A DNA stretch of 14,296 nt from Bog-756 sp049521915 (GTDB lineage: Bacteria > Actinomycetota > Acidimicrobiia > Acidimicrobiales > RAAP-2): positions 1-14,296 of the forward strand of contig JBEKOI010000079.1 in NCBI GenBank assembly GCA_049521915.1, given 5' to 3'. The position numbers and the translations under genes were made by a program. The notes beneath the pieces are model-generated. The model saw only the letters and a program-made list of their open reading frames with translations. It was not told the origin of the DNA and did not search any database. Every line of letters starts with the position of its first letter. Position 1 is the first letter of the stretch. This document shows, piece after piece, positions 6,956-13,239 of this stretch.

Positions 6956-8191
6956 GTGGACTTTGTATCCGGGCTTTGCTGCCGTGAGTGTGGACGTTCC
7001 TATCCTGCCGAGGCGTTGCACGTGTGCGATTTCTGCTTCGGGCCCCTCGAGGTGACCTACGACTACGAGCGGGTGGCGGCCACCATGACCAGGGAGCGCA
7101 TCGCCGCCGGGCCCCGGACCATCTGGCGGTACTGCGATCTCCTTCCGGTGTCAGATCCGACGCCGGTGGACCTGGGCGCCGGATTCACCCCGTTGGTCCG
7201 TGCCGACCGACTGGCCGCCGAACTGGGATTGGGCGAGCTCTGGATCAAAGACGACACGGCCAACCCCACCGGCTCGTTCAAGGACCGGGTGGTGTCGGTG
7301 GCGCTGACCAAGGCCCGGCAGCTGGGGTTCAAGATCGCTGCGTGCGCGTCCACCGGAAATCTGGCCAATTCGGTGGCCGCCCATGCCGCCCGGGCGGGCA
7401 TGGATTCGATCGTCCTGATCCCCCATGATCTCGAGACGGCCAAGGTGACCATGACATCGGTCTACGGCGGAAAGGTCATATCCGTCGAGGGCAGCTACGA
7501 CGACGTCAACCGCCTCTGTGCCGAGCTGACCAGCGAGCAGCCTTCCTGGGCGTTCGTCAATGTGAACGTCCGTACCTACTACGCCGAAGGCTCGAAGACA
7601 CTGGCCTTCGAGGTGGCCGAGCAGCTGGGTTGGCAGGCCCCTGATCACGTGGTGGTGCCGATCGGGTCGGGGAGTCAGTTGACCAAGGTGGCCAAGGGGT
7701 TCGACGAGCTGTGGAAGGTCGGGATGCTCGACGAGGAGCCATCGGTGCGCATTTCAGGGGCCCAGGCCGCGGGTTGTTCACCGGTGGCGACGGCCTTCTC
7801 GGAAGGGACCGACGCCATCCGGCCGGTGAGGCCGGACACCATCGCCAAGTCGCTGGCCATCGGTAATCCCGCCGACGGCTGGTACGCACTGGACGCAATT
7901 CGCAAATCCGGTGGCTCCTGTGCTTCGGTCACCGACGACGAAGTGATCGAAGGGATCCGCCTGTTGGCCCGGACCGAGGGGATCTTCGCCGAGACGGCCG
8001 GGGGTGTCACCATCGCCACGCTGGCCAAGCTGGCTGCCCAGGGTGTGGTCCGTTCCGATGAGCGGGTCGTGGCGCTGGTGACCGGGCACGGCCTGAAGAC
8101 GGTGGAGGCCTTGGCTGGAGTGGTGGGAACGACCGCTACGATCGCTCCCACACTCGAGGCTTTTACCGCGGCGATGGAAACAGAAGGCTGA
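6956..8191 (+). CDS. thrC: Threonine-synthase-like PLP enzyme under SAM control
   Basis: A 411-residue fold-type II PLP enzyme. It starts with a zinc-ribbon-like segment (C9-x2-C12 and C24-x2-C27). The PLP-binding lysine is Lys109 in NPTGSFKDRV, the phosphate/cofactor loop is ASTGNLANS, and GSGSQLTK lies in the C-terminal half. By family it converts O-phosphohomoserine to threonine. The start is GTG 6956, five bases after AGGAGA; the frame extends upstream only through the riboswitch. It is followed 32 bases later by a CysO-like sulfur carrier, and both sit behind a SAM-I riboswitch. This context suggests that it, or a side activity, makes homocysteine from O-phosphohomoserine and carrier-bound sulfur. 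Sequence alone cannot separate this from normal threonine synthase. Certain of the family; moderately sure of the alternative role. Confidence 0.92.
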   Translation: MDFVSGLCCRECGRSYPAEALHVCDFCFGPLEVTYDYERVAATMTRERIAAGPRTIWRYCDLLPVSDPTPVDLGAGFTPLVRADRLAAELGLGELWIKDDTANPTGSFKDRVVSVALTKARQLGFKIAACASTGNLANSVAAHAARAGMDSIVLIPHDLETAKVTMTSVYGGKVISVEGSYDDVNRLCAELTSEQPSWAFVNVNVRTYYAEGSKTLAFEVAEQLGWQAPDHVVVPIGSGSQLTKVAKGFDELWKVGMLDEEPSVRISGAQAAGCSPVATAFSEGTDAIRPVRPDTIAKSLAIGNPADGWYALDAIRKSGGSCASVTDDEVIEGIRLLARTEGIFAETAGGVTIATLAKLAAQGVVRSDERVVALVTGHGLKTVEALAGVVGTTATIAPTLEAFTAAMETEG

Positions 8192-8223
8192 TCGATGAAC
8201 GAAGTGACCGACAGGAGCAGACG

Positions 8224-8499
8224 ATGAGCGTCAATGTCCGTATCCCAACACAACTGCGCGTCCTGACAGGAGGTGCTGGGGAGGTGGCCGTCGAGGGCTC
8301 CTCGGTCGGCGAGGTCCTCAAGGCTCTCGACGGCGCCTATGCAGGCTTCAGCGACAGGCTCTTCGACGACAGCGGGGGGCTGCGCCGGTTCGTCAACGTG
8401 TTCGTCGCCGATGAGGATGTCCGTTTTCTCGACGGCCTGGCCACCCCGGTGGCCGACGGCCAGACCGTTTCGATCATCCCTGCCGTCGCCGGAGGCTGA
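8224..8499 (+). CDS. cysO: CysO/MoaD-like sulfur carrier protein
   Basis: A 91-residue beta-grasp protein of the MoaD/ThiS group ending in VAGG. The C-terminal Gly-Gly is needed for adenylation and conversion to a thiocarboxylate by a MoeB/MoeZ-type enzyme (not in the window). It closely resembles mycobacterial CysO as I recall it, with shared segments FVN-V-V-DEDVRF, GLAT-(I/V)ADG and I-PAVAGG. CysO-thiocarboxylate is the sulfur donor for CysM, an O-phosphoserine sulfhydrylase. Here the neighbour is not cysM or mec but a ThrC-like enzyme under SAM control, so it probably serves homocysteine or methionine sulfur supply; the gene symbol marks similarity only. AGGAG lies six bases before the ATG. 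The stop falls inside a 22-bp tandem duplication. Confidence 0.87.
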   Translation: MSVNVRIPTQLRVLTGGAGEVAVEGSSVGEVLKALDGAYAGFSDRLFDDSGGLRRFVNVFVADEDVRFLDGLATPVADGQTVSIIPAVAGG

Positions 8500-8532
8500 C
8501 CGGGCGAGAGCCGGAGGCTGACCGGGCGAGAG
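8489..8532. repeat. Perfect 22-bp tandem duplication at a convergent junction
   Basis: Positions 8489-8510 are repeated exactly at 8511-8532. The first copy contains the end of the sulfur-carrier gene, including its Gly codons and TGA; the second lies just before the tetR stop at 8536. Exact identity suggests a recent replication slip that left both genes intact. Confidence 0.9.
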
Positions 8533-8535
8533 CTT

Positions 8536-9156
8536 TCAGGCTCCCAACCCACGCAAGATGAATGCGCAAATCTTGTCGGCCGCGTCCGATGCCGGCTGGG
8601 AGAGAACCTCGCCGGCCCGCACCGCCATGGCCCCGTAGACCTGTTGACCGATCAGATTGACGGCTTCATCAGGGTCGATGTCCCGAAAGATCCCTGACGA
8701 CACGCCGTCGACGTAGAGGTCGCGTATCAGACGGGCGATGTTGAGTCCGATGGAGGCCAGCTCGGTGCCCACCGCCTCGCCACCCTGGATGACCATCCCC
8801 TGCGTCATCAACGCCAAGCGGAAGAATGCCGGGTCGTCGTCGATGCGCTCGAGCATTCCTTCGATCAGCCGTTCGAGCCGATGGACCGGCTCGGCGTTCT
8901 CCTCCCACGTTTCGGCGATGTCCTCGAGCAGCTGGTTGTGCATGCCCTTGAGGCATGCTCTCAACAGCTCGTCGCGATTGGCAAAGTAGACATAGACGGT
9001 GGATCTGGCCACGCCGGCCTCGGCTGCGATCTCGTCCATGGAGACATCGGTGGTGCCGCGTTCGCCGTACAGCCGTCGGGCCACGGCAATGACCTGATCC
9101 CGACGGAAATCCCTGATTACCTCTTTGAGGTTGTCGGTCGATCGACGCGCGGCCAT
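8536..9156 (-). CDS. TetR-family regulator of the P450 operon
   Basis: A 206-residue TetR regulator. The N-terminal domain shows RRDQVIAVARRLYGERG followed by the helix-turn-helix VSMDEIAAEAGVARSTVYVYFANRDELLRACL, a textbook match. The C-terminal half is an acidic helical ligand domain (WEENAEPVHRLERLIEGMLERIDDDPAFFRL and on) of the kind seen in regulators of lipid, steroid and xenobiotic genes. The ATG follows the P450 TAG stop with no gap, so it is the second gene of that operon. The perfect palindrome at the P450 promoter is its likely binding site, giving autoregulation. The ligand may be the P450 substrate or product, but this is inference. Confidence 0.9.
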   Translation of the reverse strand: MAARRSTDNLKEVIRDFRRDQVIAVARRLYGERGTTDVSMDEIAAEAGVARSTVYVYFANRDELLRACLKGMHNQLLEDIAETWEENAEPVHRLERLIEGMLERIDDDPAFFRLALMTQGMVIQGGEAVGTELASIGLNIARLIRDLYVDGVSSGIFRDIDPDEAVNLIGQQVYGAMAVRAGEVLSQPASDAADKICAFILRGLGA

Positions 9157-10410
9157 CTAGGCCGACACGCGAGCCGCCGGGGGGAACGCCACTGGAATGT
9201 GCTTCACGCCGTTGATGAACTGCGACTGCAGACGTTGCACCTTGCCATCGAGCCGGATGTCGGGCATCCGATCGAGCAAGTGCTCGAACATGACGCGGAT
9301 CTCCATACGAGCGAGGTTAGCGCCAAGACAGAAGTGGGGCCCCCCGGCGCCGAAGGCCATGTGCGGGTTGGGATTTCGGGTGATGTCGAAGGTCTGCGGA
9401 TCGTCGAAGACCGCTTCGTCACGGTTGGCCGAAATGTGGAAGAACACGATCTTGCTGTCGGCCTTGATGAGCCGACCACCGAGTTCGAAGTCCTGTGTCG
9501 TCTGGCGCCGGAAATTCATGACCGGTGTCACGTATCGAAGCATCTCCTCTACGGCCGACGGCAACAAGGAACGATCGTTGCGGAGAAGTTCCCACTGGTC
9601 CGGGTTCTCGAAGAATGCCGCCATCCCACCTGAGATGAGATTTCTCGTGGTTTCGTTTCCGGCCACGGTGAGCAACAGGAAGAACAGCTCCAGCTCGATG
9701 TCGGAGAGGTTCTCGCCTTCGATTTCAACGCTGGTCAGCACGCTCATGAGGTCGTCGTGAGGATCCCCACGCTTCTTGGCGAACAGTGCCGACGCGTAGG
9801 CATACAGCTCCATCGCAGCCTGCGCCGGTACCTCTACTCCCGTCTGGTACTCGGGGTCCTGGTTGCCGATCATCCGATTGGACCAGTCGAACACGAGGTG
9901 TCGATCCTCGTTGGGAACTCCGAGGAGCTCGGCGATGACCACCAGTGGCAATTCGGCGGCCATGTCGGTGACGAAGTCGGCCCTGCCTTCTTCGATGACA
10001 GAGTCGATGATCCGATCGGCCGCGGCATTGATCCGCTCGTGGAGCTGGTTGATCATCTTCGGGGTGAACCCCTTGTTGACCAGGCGGCGATAACGGGTGT
10101 GGAGCGGTGGGTCCATGTTCAACATGAGCATCTGTTGCTGGGCCAGTTCGTCGTCGGGGAGGTCCCAGATGAACGTCGCCTTTTTCGCCGAGGAGAAGTG
10201 CTCATAGTCGCGGTTCACCTGGGTGCAGTCGGCGTGGGAGGTCACCGCCCAAAAGCCCGGCCCGTCGCTTTCCTGCTGCCACCAGACGGGGTCGTTCTTG
10301 CGCAAGAACTCGAACCAGTGGTGTGGCACACCCTCGGCGTAGGGCCTTGAGTCCGTCAGGTCGATGTCGTCGAATCCCACAGAACCGAGATCGATCGCAG
10401 TGTCTGGCAT
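9157..10410 (-). CDS. Cytochrome P450, CYP124/125/142-like
   Basis: A soluble bacterial P450 monooxygenase of 417 residues. The heme loop FGAGGPHFCLG gives the axial thiolate Cys361. The I-helix oxygen-activation motif is AGNETTR (250-256), and the K-helix ExxR is Glu289/Arg292. The AGNETTRN form, the NMDPPLHTRYRRLVNKGF region and the overall length resemble the actinobacterial CYP124/125/142 group, which oxidises methyl-branched lipids and sterol side chains, but the substrate cannot be fixed from sequence. I chose ATG 10410, with a GGAGGGGG stretch 8-11 bases upstream; an in-frame GTG at 10440 falls inside the operator and has no ribosome-binding site. The gene shares a transcript with tetR. 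No ferredoxin or reductase gene is adjacent. Confidence 0.93.
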   Translation of the reverse strand: MPDTAIDLGSVGFDDIDLTDSRPYAEGVPHHWFEFLRKNDPVWWQQESDGPGFWAVTSHADCTQVNRDYEHFSSAKKATFIWDLPDDELAQQQMLMLNMDPPLHTRYRRLVNKGFTPKMINQLHERINAAADRIIDSVIEEGRADFVTDMAAELPLVVIAELLGVPNEDRHLVFDWSNRMIGNQDPEYQTGVEVPAQAAMELYAYASALFAKKRGDPHDDLMSVLTSVEIEGENLSDIELELFFLLLTVAGNETTRNLISGGMAAFFENPDQWELLRNDRSLLPSAVEEMLRYVTPVMNFRRQTTQDFELGGRLIKADSKIVFFHISANRDEAVFDDPQTFDITRNPNPHMAFGAGGPHFCLGANLARMEIRVMFEHLLDRMPDIRLDGKVQRLQSQFINGVKHIPVAFPPAARVSA

Positions 10411-10430
10411 GTCGGATGCCCCCTCCGGAG

Positions 10431-10451
10431 AATCGGACACTCTGTCCGATT
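10431..10451 (-). promoter_or_regulatory. Operator, perfect 21-bp inverted repeat
   Basis: Arm AATCGGACA, spacer CTC and arm TGTCCGATT form a perfect inverted repeat of two 9-base arms. It starts at the predicted transcription start of the P450-tetR operon and ends 20 bases before the ATG, an ideal place for a repressor. The TetR encoded in the operon is the obvious candidate. Confidence 0.85.
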
Positions 10452-10457
10452 CGTTGG

Positions 10458-10486
10458 ATCGTACGTCCGAGAGGACCGAGTGTCAA
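10458..10486 (-). promoter_or_regulatory. Promoter of the P450-tetR operon
   Basis: On the minus strand, a consensus TTGACA (10486-10481) and TACGAT (10463-10458, four of six) are 17 bases apart. The predicted start is near 10451, the upstream edge of the operator. The leader would be about 40 bases and includes the Shine-Dalgarno-like run used by the P450 ATG. Confidence 0.75.
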
Positions 10487-10570
10487 TGGAGGCACACGGA
10501 GCGATCCGACCCTCGCCTGTGCCCGCCACCGACTGGGGAAGGCCCCCAGGGAGGATTTCCGGAATTGGCC

Positions 10571-10644
10571 GAATTATCGACTGCAGCCAATAATTCCTGT
10601 CCCGGAGTTTGCCCTAATTATCGTCCACAGCCGATAATTAGGGC
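10571..10644. repeat. Pair of related AT-rich hairpins
   Basis: Two similar palindromic elements lie about 43 bases apart. In the right one, GCCCTAATTATCG (10611-10623) pairs perfectly with CGATAATTAGGGC (10632-10644) around an 8-base loop. In the left one, GAATTAT (10571-10577) pairs with ATAATTC around CGACTGCAGCCA. The 24-base cores match at 20 positions, and both loops keep a CAGCC. They lie after the 3' end of the membrane-protein gene and before the P450 promoter. They could act as terminators, although no U-run follows on either strand, or be a protein-binding or dispersed repeat. The rest of 10452-10763 has no convincing gene. Confidence 0.75.
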
Positions 10645-10763
10645 AATTCTGAAGACTGGACCATGAACACCCCGCTGCTTCAGGTCAAGTTCGACGTTGC
10701 GCGAAAGGCGCGGTGTCGGGGTCTCCGGGCGACCGACAGCCATTGCGCCCTCGGGCTCGAGAT

Positions 10764-11699
10764 CTAGAGCCCGTTCCCTGTGGGGGCTCGGTCTGTCATC
10801 CGGTCCAACGCCGGAAGCAGGTAGCCGAACACCGCCGCGACCGATCCGAGCAGCATGAGGCCCAGGCCGACCAGTCGCAGCGGATGGGTGACGGCAAGGA
10901 CCCCACCGGCCGCGGCCACCCCTACACCCGTACCCCCGATCCATCCGCTGAGTCGGAGGATCCGGGTCGATCTGTGGGATCGGACCAGGTACGTCAGCGC
11001 ACCCGCGGCAATGAGGAAGCCCAGGATGGCGTGCGCGAGGTAGACAGACCTGCCTTGCATCGGCAGCCAGCCACTTGTTCGATCAGTTGGCACCGACACC
11101 AGCACCGCGACCCCGACGGCGAACTCGACGGCGACGAGCAGCAACAGAGCTGTGGCCAAAACGCTGTTGGAACGCTCACCGCCTTGACCGGCTTCGGTCA
11201 CAGGGACCTGGCCGGGTTCCGTCCCGGCGCCGGCACACCCCGTGGGAGCGTGGGATGTCTCGGGCCCGACCGACGGCTCCACCACTGGAGCCACCCGGAC
11301 GAGGATGTTGTATGTGACGAGAGCAATGGCCAGATGCATGGCCATCAGCACGACGACGGCATGGACCGGCTGGTGCCGGACGAGCAGGTAGACATCGGGA
11401 ATCCAGAGGACGAAGGTCACCGCCACGGCCAGTCGCAGGAAGAGCCATCGGGGGGCCCAGCAAACGCTGGCCACGATGGGCCAGGCTGCGCAGGCGATGA
11501 GCACCCCGATGGTCGTCAGCAGGCCGTAGTCCGAGAAGCGGAAATGTATGTAGCCCCTGATCGACGGAGCCCAGCTCGTCCCGGCCCACACCAACAGCGC
11601 GTCAGCGGCGAGTGACGCTCCCAGCGAGAGGACCGTGGCCAAGGAGAGGGCGATGGGAGATGGACGTGGATGGCGGCGCCCGATGTCGACACGTGCCAT
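10764..11699 (-). CDS. Multi-pass membrane protein, function unknown
   Basis: A 311-residue integral membrane protein with about eight hydrophobic segments in two groups of four, separated by a hydrophilic Gly/Pro/Glu-rich linker (SVGPETSHAPTGCAGAG and on). The first half, with FSDYGLLTTIGVLIACAAWPIVAS, RLAVAVTFVLWIPDVYLLV and MAMHLAIALVTYNILVR, resembles small actinobacterial membrane proteins that I believe fall in DUF6069; this is from memory. The second half is a separate four-helix bundle and looks like a fusion. ATG 11699 is preferred; an in-frame GTG at 11735 is an alternative. No Shine-Dalgarno sequence is clear. No catalytic motif is visible and the neighbours give no functional clue. 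Confidence 0.75.
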   Translation of the reverse strand: MARVDIGRRHPRPSPIALSLATVLSLGASLAADALLVWAGTSWAPSIRGYIHFRFSDYGLLTTIGVLIACAAWPIVASVCWAPRWLFLRLAVAVTFVLWIPDVYLLVRHQPVHAVVVLMAMHLAIALVTYNILVRVAPVVEPSVGPETSHAPTGCAGAGTEPGQVPVTEAGQGGERSNSVLATALLLLVAVEFAVGVAVLVSVPTDRTSGWLPMQGRSVYLAHAILGFLIAAGALTYLVRSHRSTRILRLSGWIGGTGVGVAAAGGVLAVTHPLRLVGLGLMLLGSVAAVFGYLLPALDRMTDRAPTGNGL

Positions 11700-11831
11700 C
11701 TTCAATATCCGATCGCCGGATCTGGCCAACGTCACGGCGTCGACCCGAGGGTGGACGTCCCTGCGATCACCGACAACGGTCGGTCAGCCTGCGCCCGGAC
11801 CGAACGCCGATCGGGCGACGGGACGCCATGT

Positions 11832-12197
11832 TCAGGTACTCCAGTCGACGGTCCCGTCGATGATGATCCGAGGTTCCTCGGTGAGGACGAAGTCGAGGTG
11901 GTCGGTGTCGAGGAACTTGGGGATGTCGGCGAACATCTGAGGCGAGTCCACCTCGTTCATGTGGGCGTTGTACTCGTCCATGGATGCGAACCACTGGACG
12001 GTCACACCGTCATATCCCGTTCGATCGTCGTCCCCCCGGTAGTCGTCCAGGGGTCGGGGGTTCTGCTCGTAGCGGATGACGTGGCTCCCGCAGCGACCGT
12101 TGGCGATCAATGGGGCGTGATTGTCCTTCCAGTAGGCCTGGAACTCGGCGGGGGTCATCCCCTCTTTTCGCTTCAGTAGACAGGTCAGCTTGATCAT
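11832..12197 (-). CDS. EthD-domain (dimeric ferredoxin-like) protein
   Basis: A 121-residue protein starting MIKLTCLLKRKEGMTPAEFQAYWKDNHAPL, the classic EthD opening, with a later YDGVTVQWFASMDEYNAHM and a closing FVLTEEPRIIIDG strand. EthD proteins form dimeric alpha-beta barrels. Some are needed for P450-based ether degradation, others are decarboxylases or polyketide cyclases, and most have no known reaction. The start is well supported: AGGAGG lies about nine bases before the ATG. It lies downstream of the methyltransferase on the same strand with a 138-base gap that contains no gene, and upstream of the membrane-protein gene. Association with the P450 further along is possible but unproven. 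Confidence 0.9.
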   Translation of the reverse strand: MIKLTCLLKRKEGMTPAEFQAYWKDNHAPLIANGRCGSHVIRYEQNPRPLDDYRGDDDRTGYDGVTVQWFASMDEYNAHMNEVDSPQMFADIPKFLDTDHLDFVLTEEPRIIIDGTVDWST

Positions 12198-12335
12198 CGG
12201 CGATTCCCTCCTGGTCGGGCGGCGTTCGGGTCGCGGCGGGCACCAGAGGCTCCACCCTCGTGATGTGCCTTGGCAAGCCGGTGTCGGTCGATCCTGGCCT
12301 TGCCGCTGGAGGCCGCCGGTCAGGTGGACACCCGG

Positions 12336-13112
12336 TCAGCCCGAAACCCGGGCGCAGAACAGATCGGTCACGTAGGGCATGGCGATCGGTTCCCCGAGCG
12401 TGGCGCCGAAGGCCTCCACCTTGGCCAGAAGTGTGCGCCGCTCCTGATCGGGGAGGACCTGGACGTAGCTCCGGGTGGCCACCTGATCGACGAACCCGGC
12501 CAGTTCGAGCGACTGGACGAACGTGTACTTGGTGCGCTCGACCGCTCCGAACAGCCCGCTCGCGTCGATGATGGTCCCGAAGTCGGTACCCATCGGATAG
12601 GGCTGGCAGAGATCCCATTTGCTGATCCGGACCAACTCGGCCATGACCGGATCGGACTCGTCCCGCTCGTTCCAAATCAGGGCCAGCCAGCCTCGAGGCC
12701 GCAACACACGGGCGATCTCCGGTAGCGCTCGAGGGGGATCGAACCAGTGGAAGGCCTGGGCCACGACCACTGCGTCCATGGTCCCGGTGACCACCGGGAT
12801 CGACTCGGCCGTCCCCCCGGACACGGCAACGCCCGGAACCGCCCGTTGGAACACCTCGCGCATGGAGGCCGACGGTTCGACGGCCAGGCAGTCGGCTCCG
12901 TCGGCACGCAGTTGGCGGGTGAGCTTGCCGGTGCCGGCGGCCAAGTCGAGGACCCGGGACCCGACGGCGATCCCAGTCGTCGCCTGGAGATGGGCGACGG
13001 CCTCTGCGGGGTACTCCGGGCGGGCCCGCTCGTAAGTTTCGGCTCCGGTCTCGAACCCCGCCCGGCCGAGGAGGGACCGGTCGGTTGCAATCGGACGGTC
13101 GTCGGTGGACAT
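12336..13112 (-). CDS. Class I SAM-dependent methyltransferase
   Basis: A 258-residue Methyltransf_11-type protein. SAM-binding motif I is VLDLAAGTGKL (54-64), the acidic residue ending the second strand is in CLAVEPSASM, and motif II/III positions are seen at MDAVVVAQAFHWFDPPRALPEIARVLRPRGWLALIWNERD. This pattern (YERARPEYPAEAV at the start, AFHWFD in the middle) is common in actinobacterial methyltransferases of unknown substrate, related to UbiE/trans-aconitate-type enzymes. The ATG has a -10-like TAGAGT six bases upstream and no Shine-Dalgarno sequence, so a leaderless mRNA is likely. The substrate cannot be predicted. Confidence 0.9.
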   Translation of the reverse strand: MSTDDRPIATDRSLLGRAGFETGAETYERARPEYPAEAVAHLQATTGIAVGSRVLDLAAGTGKLTRQLRADGADCLAVEPSASMREVFQRAVPGVAVSGGTAESIPVVTGTMDAVVVAQAFHWFDPPRALPEIARVLRPRGWLALIWNERDESDPVMAELVRISKWDLCQPYPMGTDFGTIIDASGLFGAVERTKYTFVQSLELAGFVDQVATRSYVQVLPDQERRTLLAKVEAFGATLGEPIAMPYVTDLFCARVSG

Positions 13113-13118
13113 GGGACC

Positions 13119-13124
13119 ACTCTA
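13119..13124 (-). promoter_or_regulatory. -10-like element of the methyltransferase gene
   Basis: TAGAGT on the minus strand (four of six consensus bases) lies six bases before the ATG at 13112, predicting transcription start at the start codon. There is no convincing -35 element or ribosome-binding site. Confidence 0.4.
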
Positions 13125-13227
13125 TTGAGGCCCGGATTCTCGATGCCCGGTCTTCGAAGGGGCGTCCGGCCACGCCCACCGGGCGGTCGCCGGACAGGCG
13201 CTAGCGCTGCCGGCCCGGAGGATCAGA

Positions 13228-13233
13228 TAGCGT
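13228..13233 (+). promoter_or_regulatory. -10-like element of the acyltransferase gene
   Basis: TAGCGT lies six bases before GTG 13240, the same hexamer and almost the same spacing as at otsA. A GGAGG at 13217-13221 is too far away to serve that GTG, so a leaderless start is the better reading. Confidence 0.35.
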
Positions 13234-13239
13234 CGAGAG

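Noticed and set aside
8881..9633. Long plus-strand frame opposite tetR and P450
   Set aside because: Shadow frame crossing two confident genes; composition is not protein-like.
10663..10767. Plus-strand 34-codon reading frame starting with ATG
   Set aside because: No clear ribosome-binding site or promoter, and it overlaps the stop of the membrane-protein gene; too little evidence.
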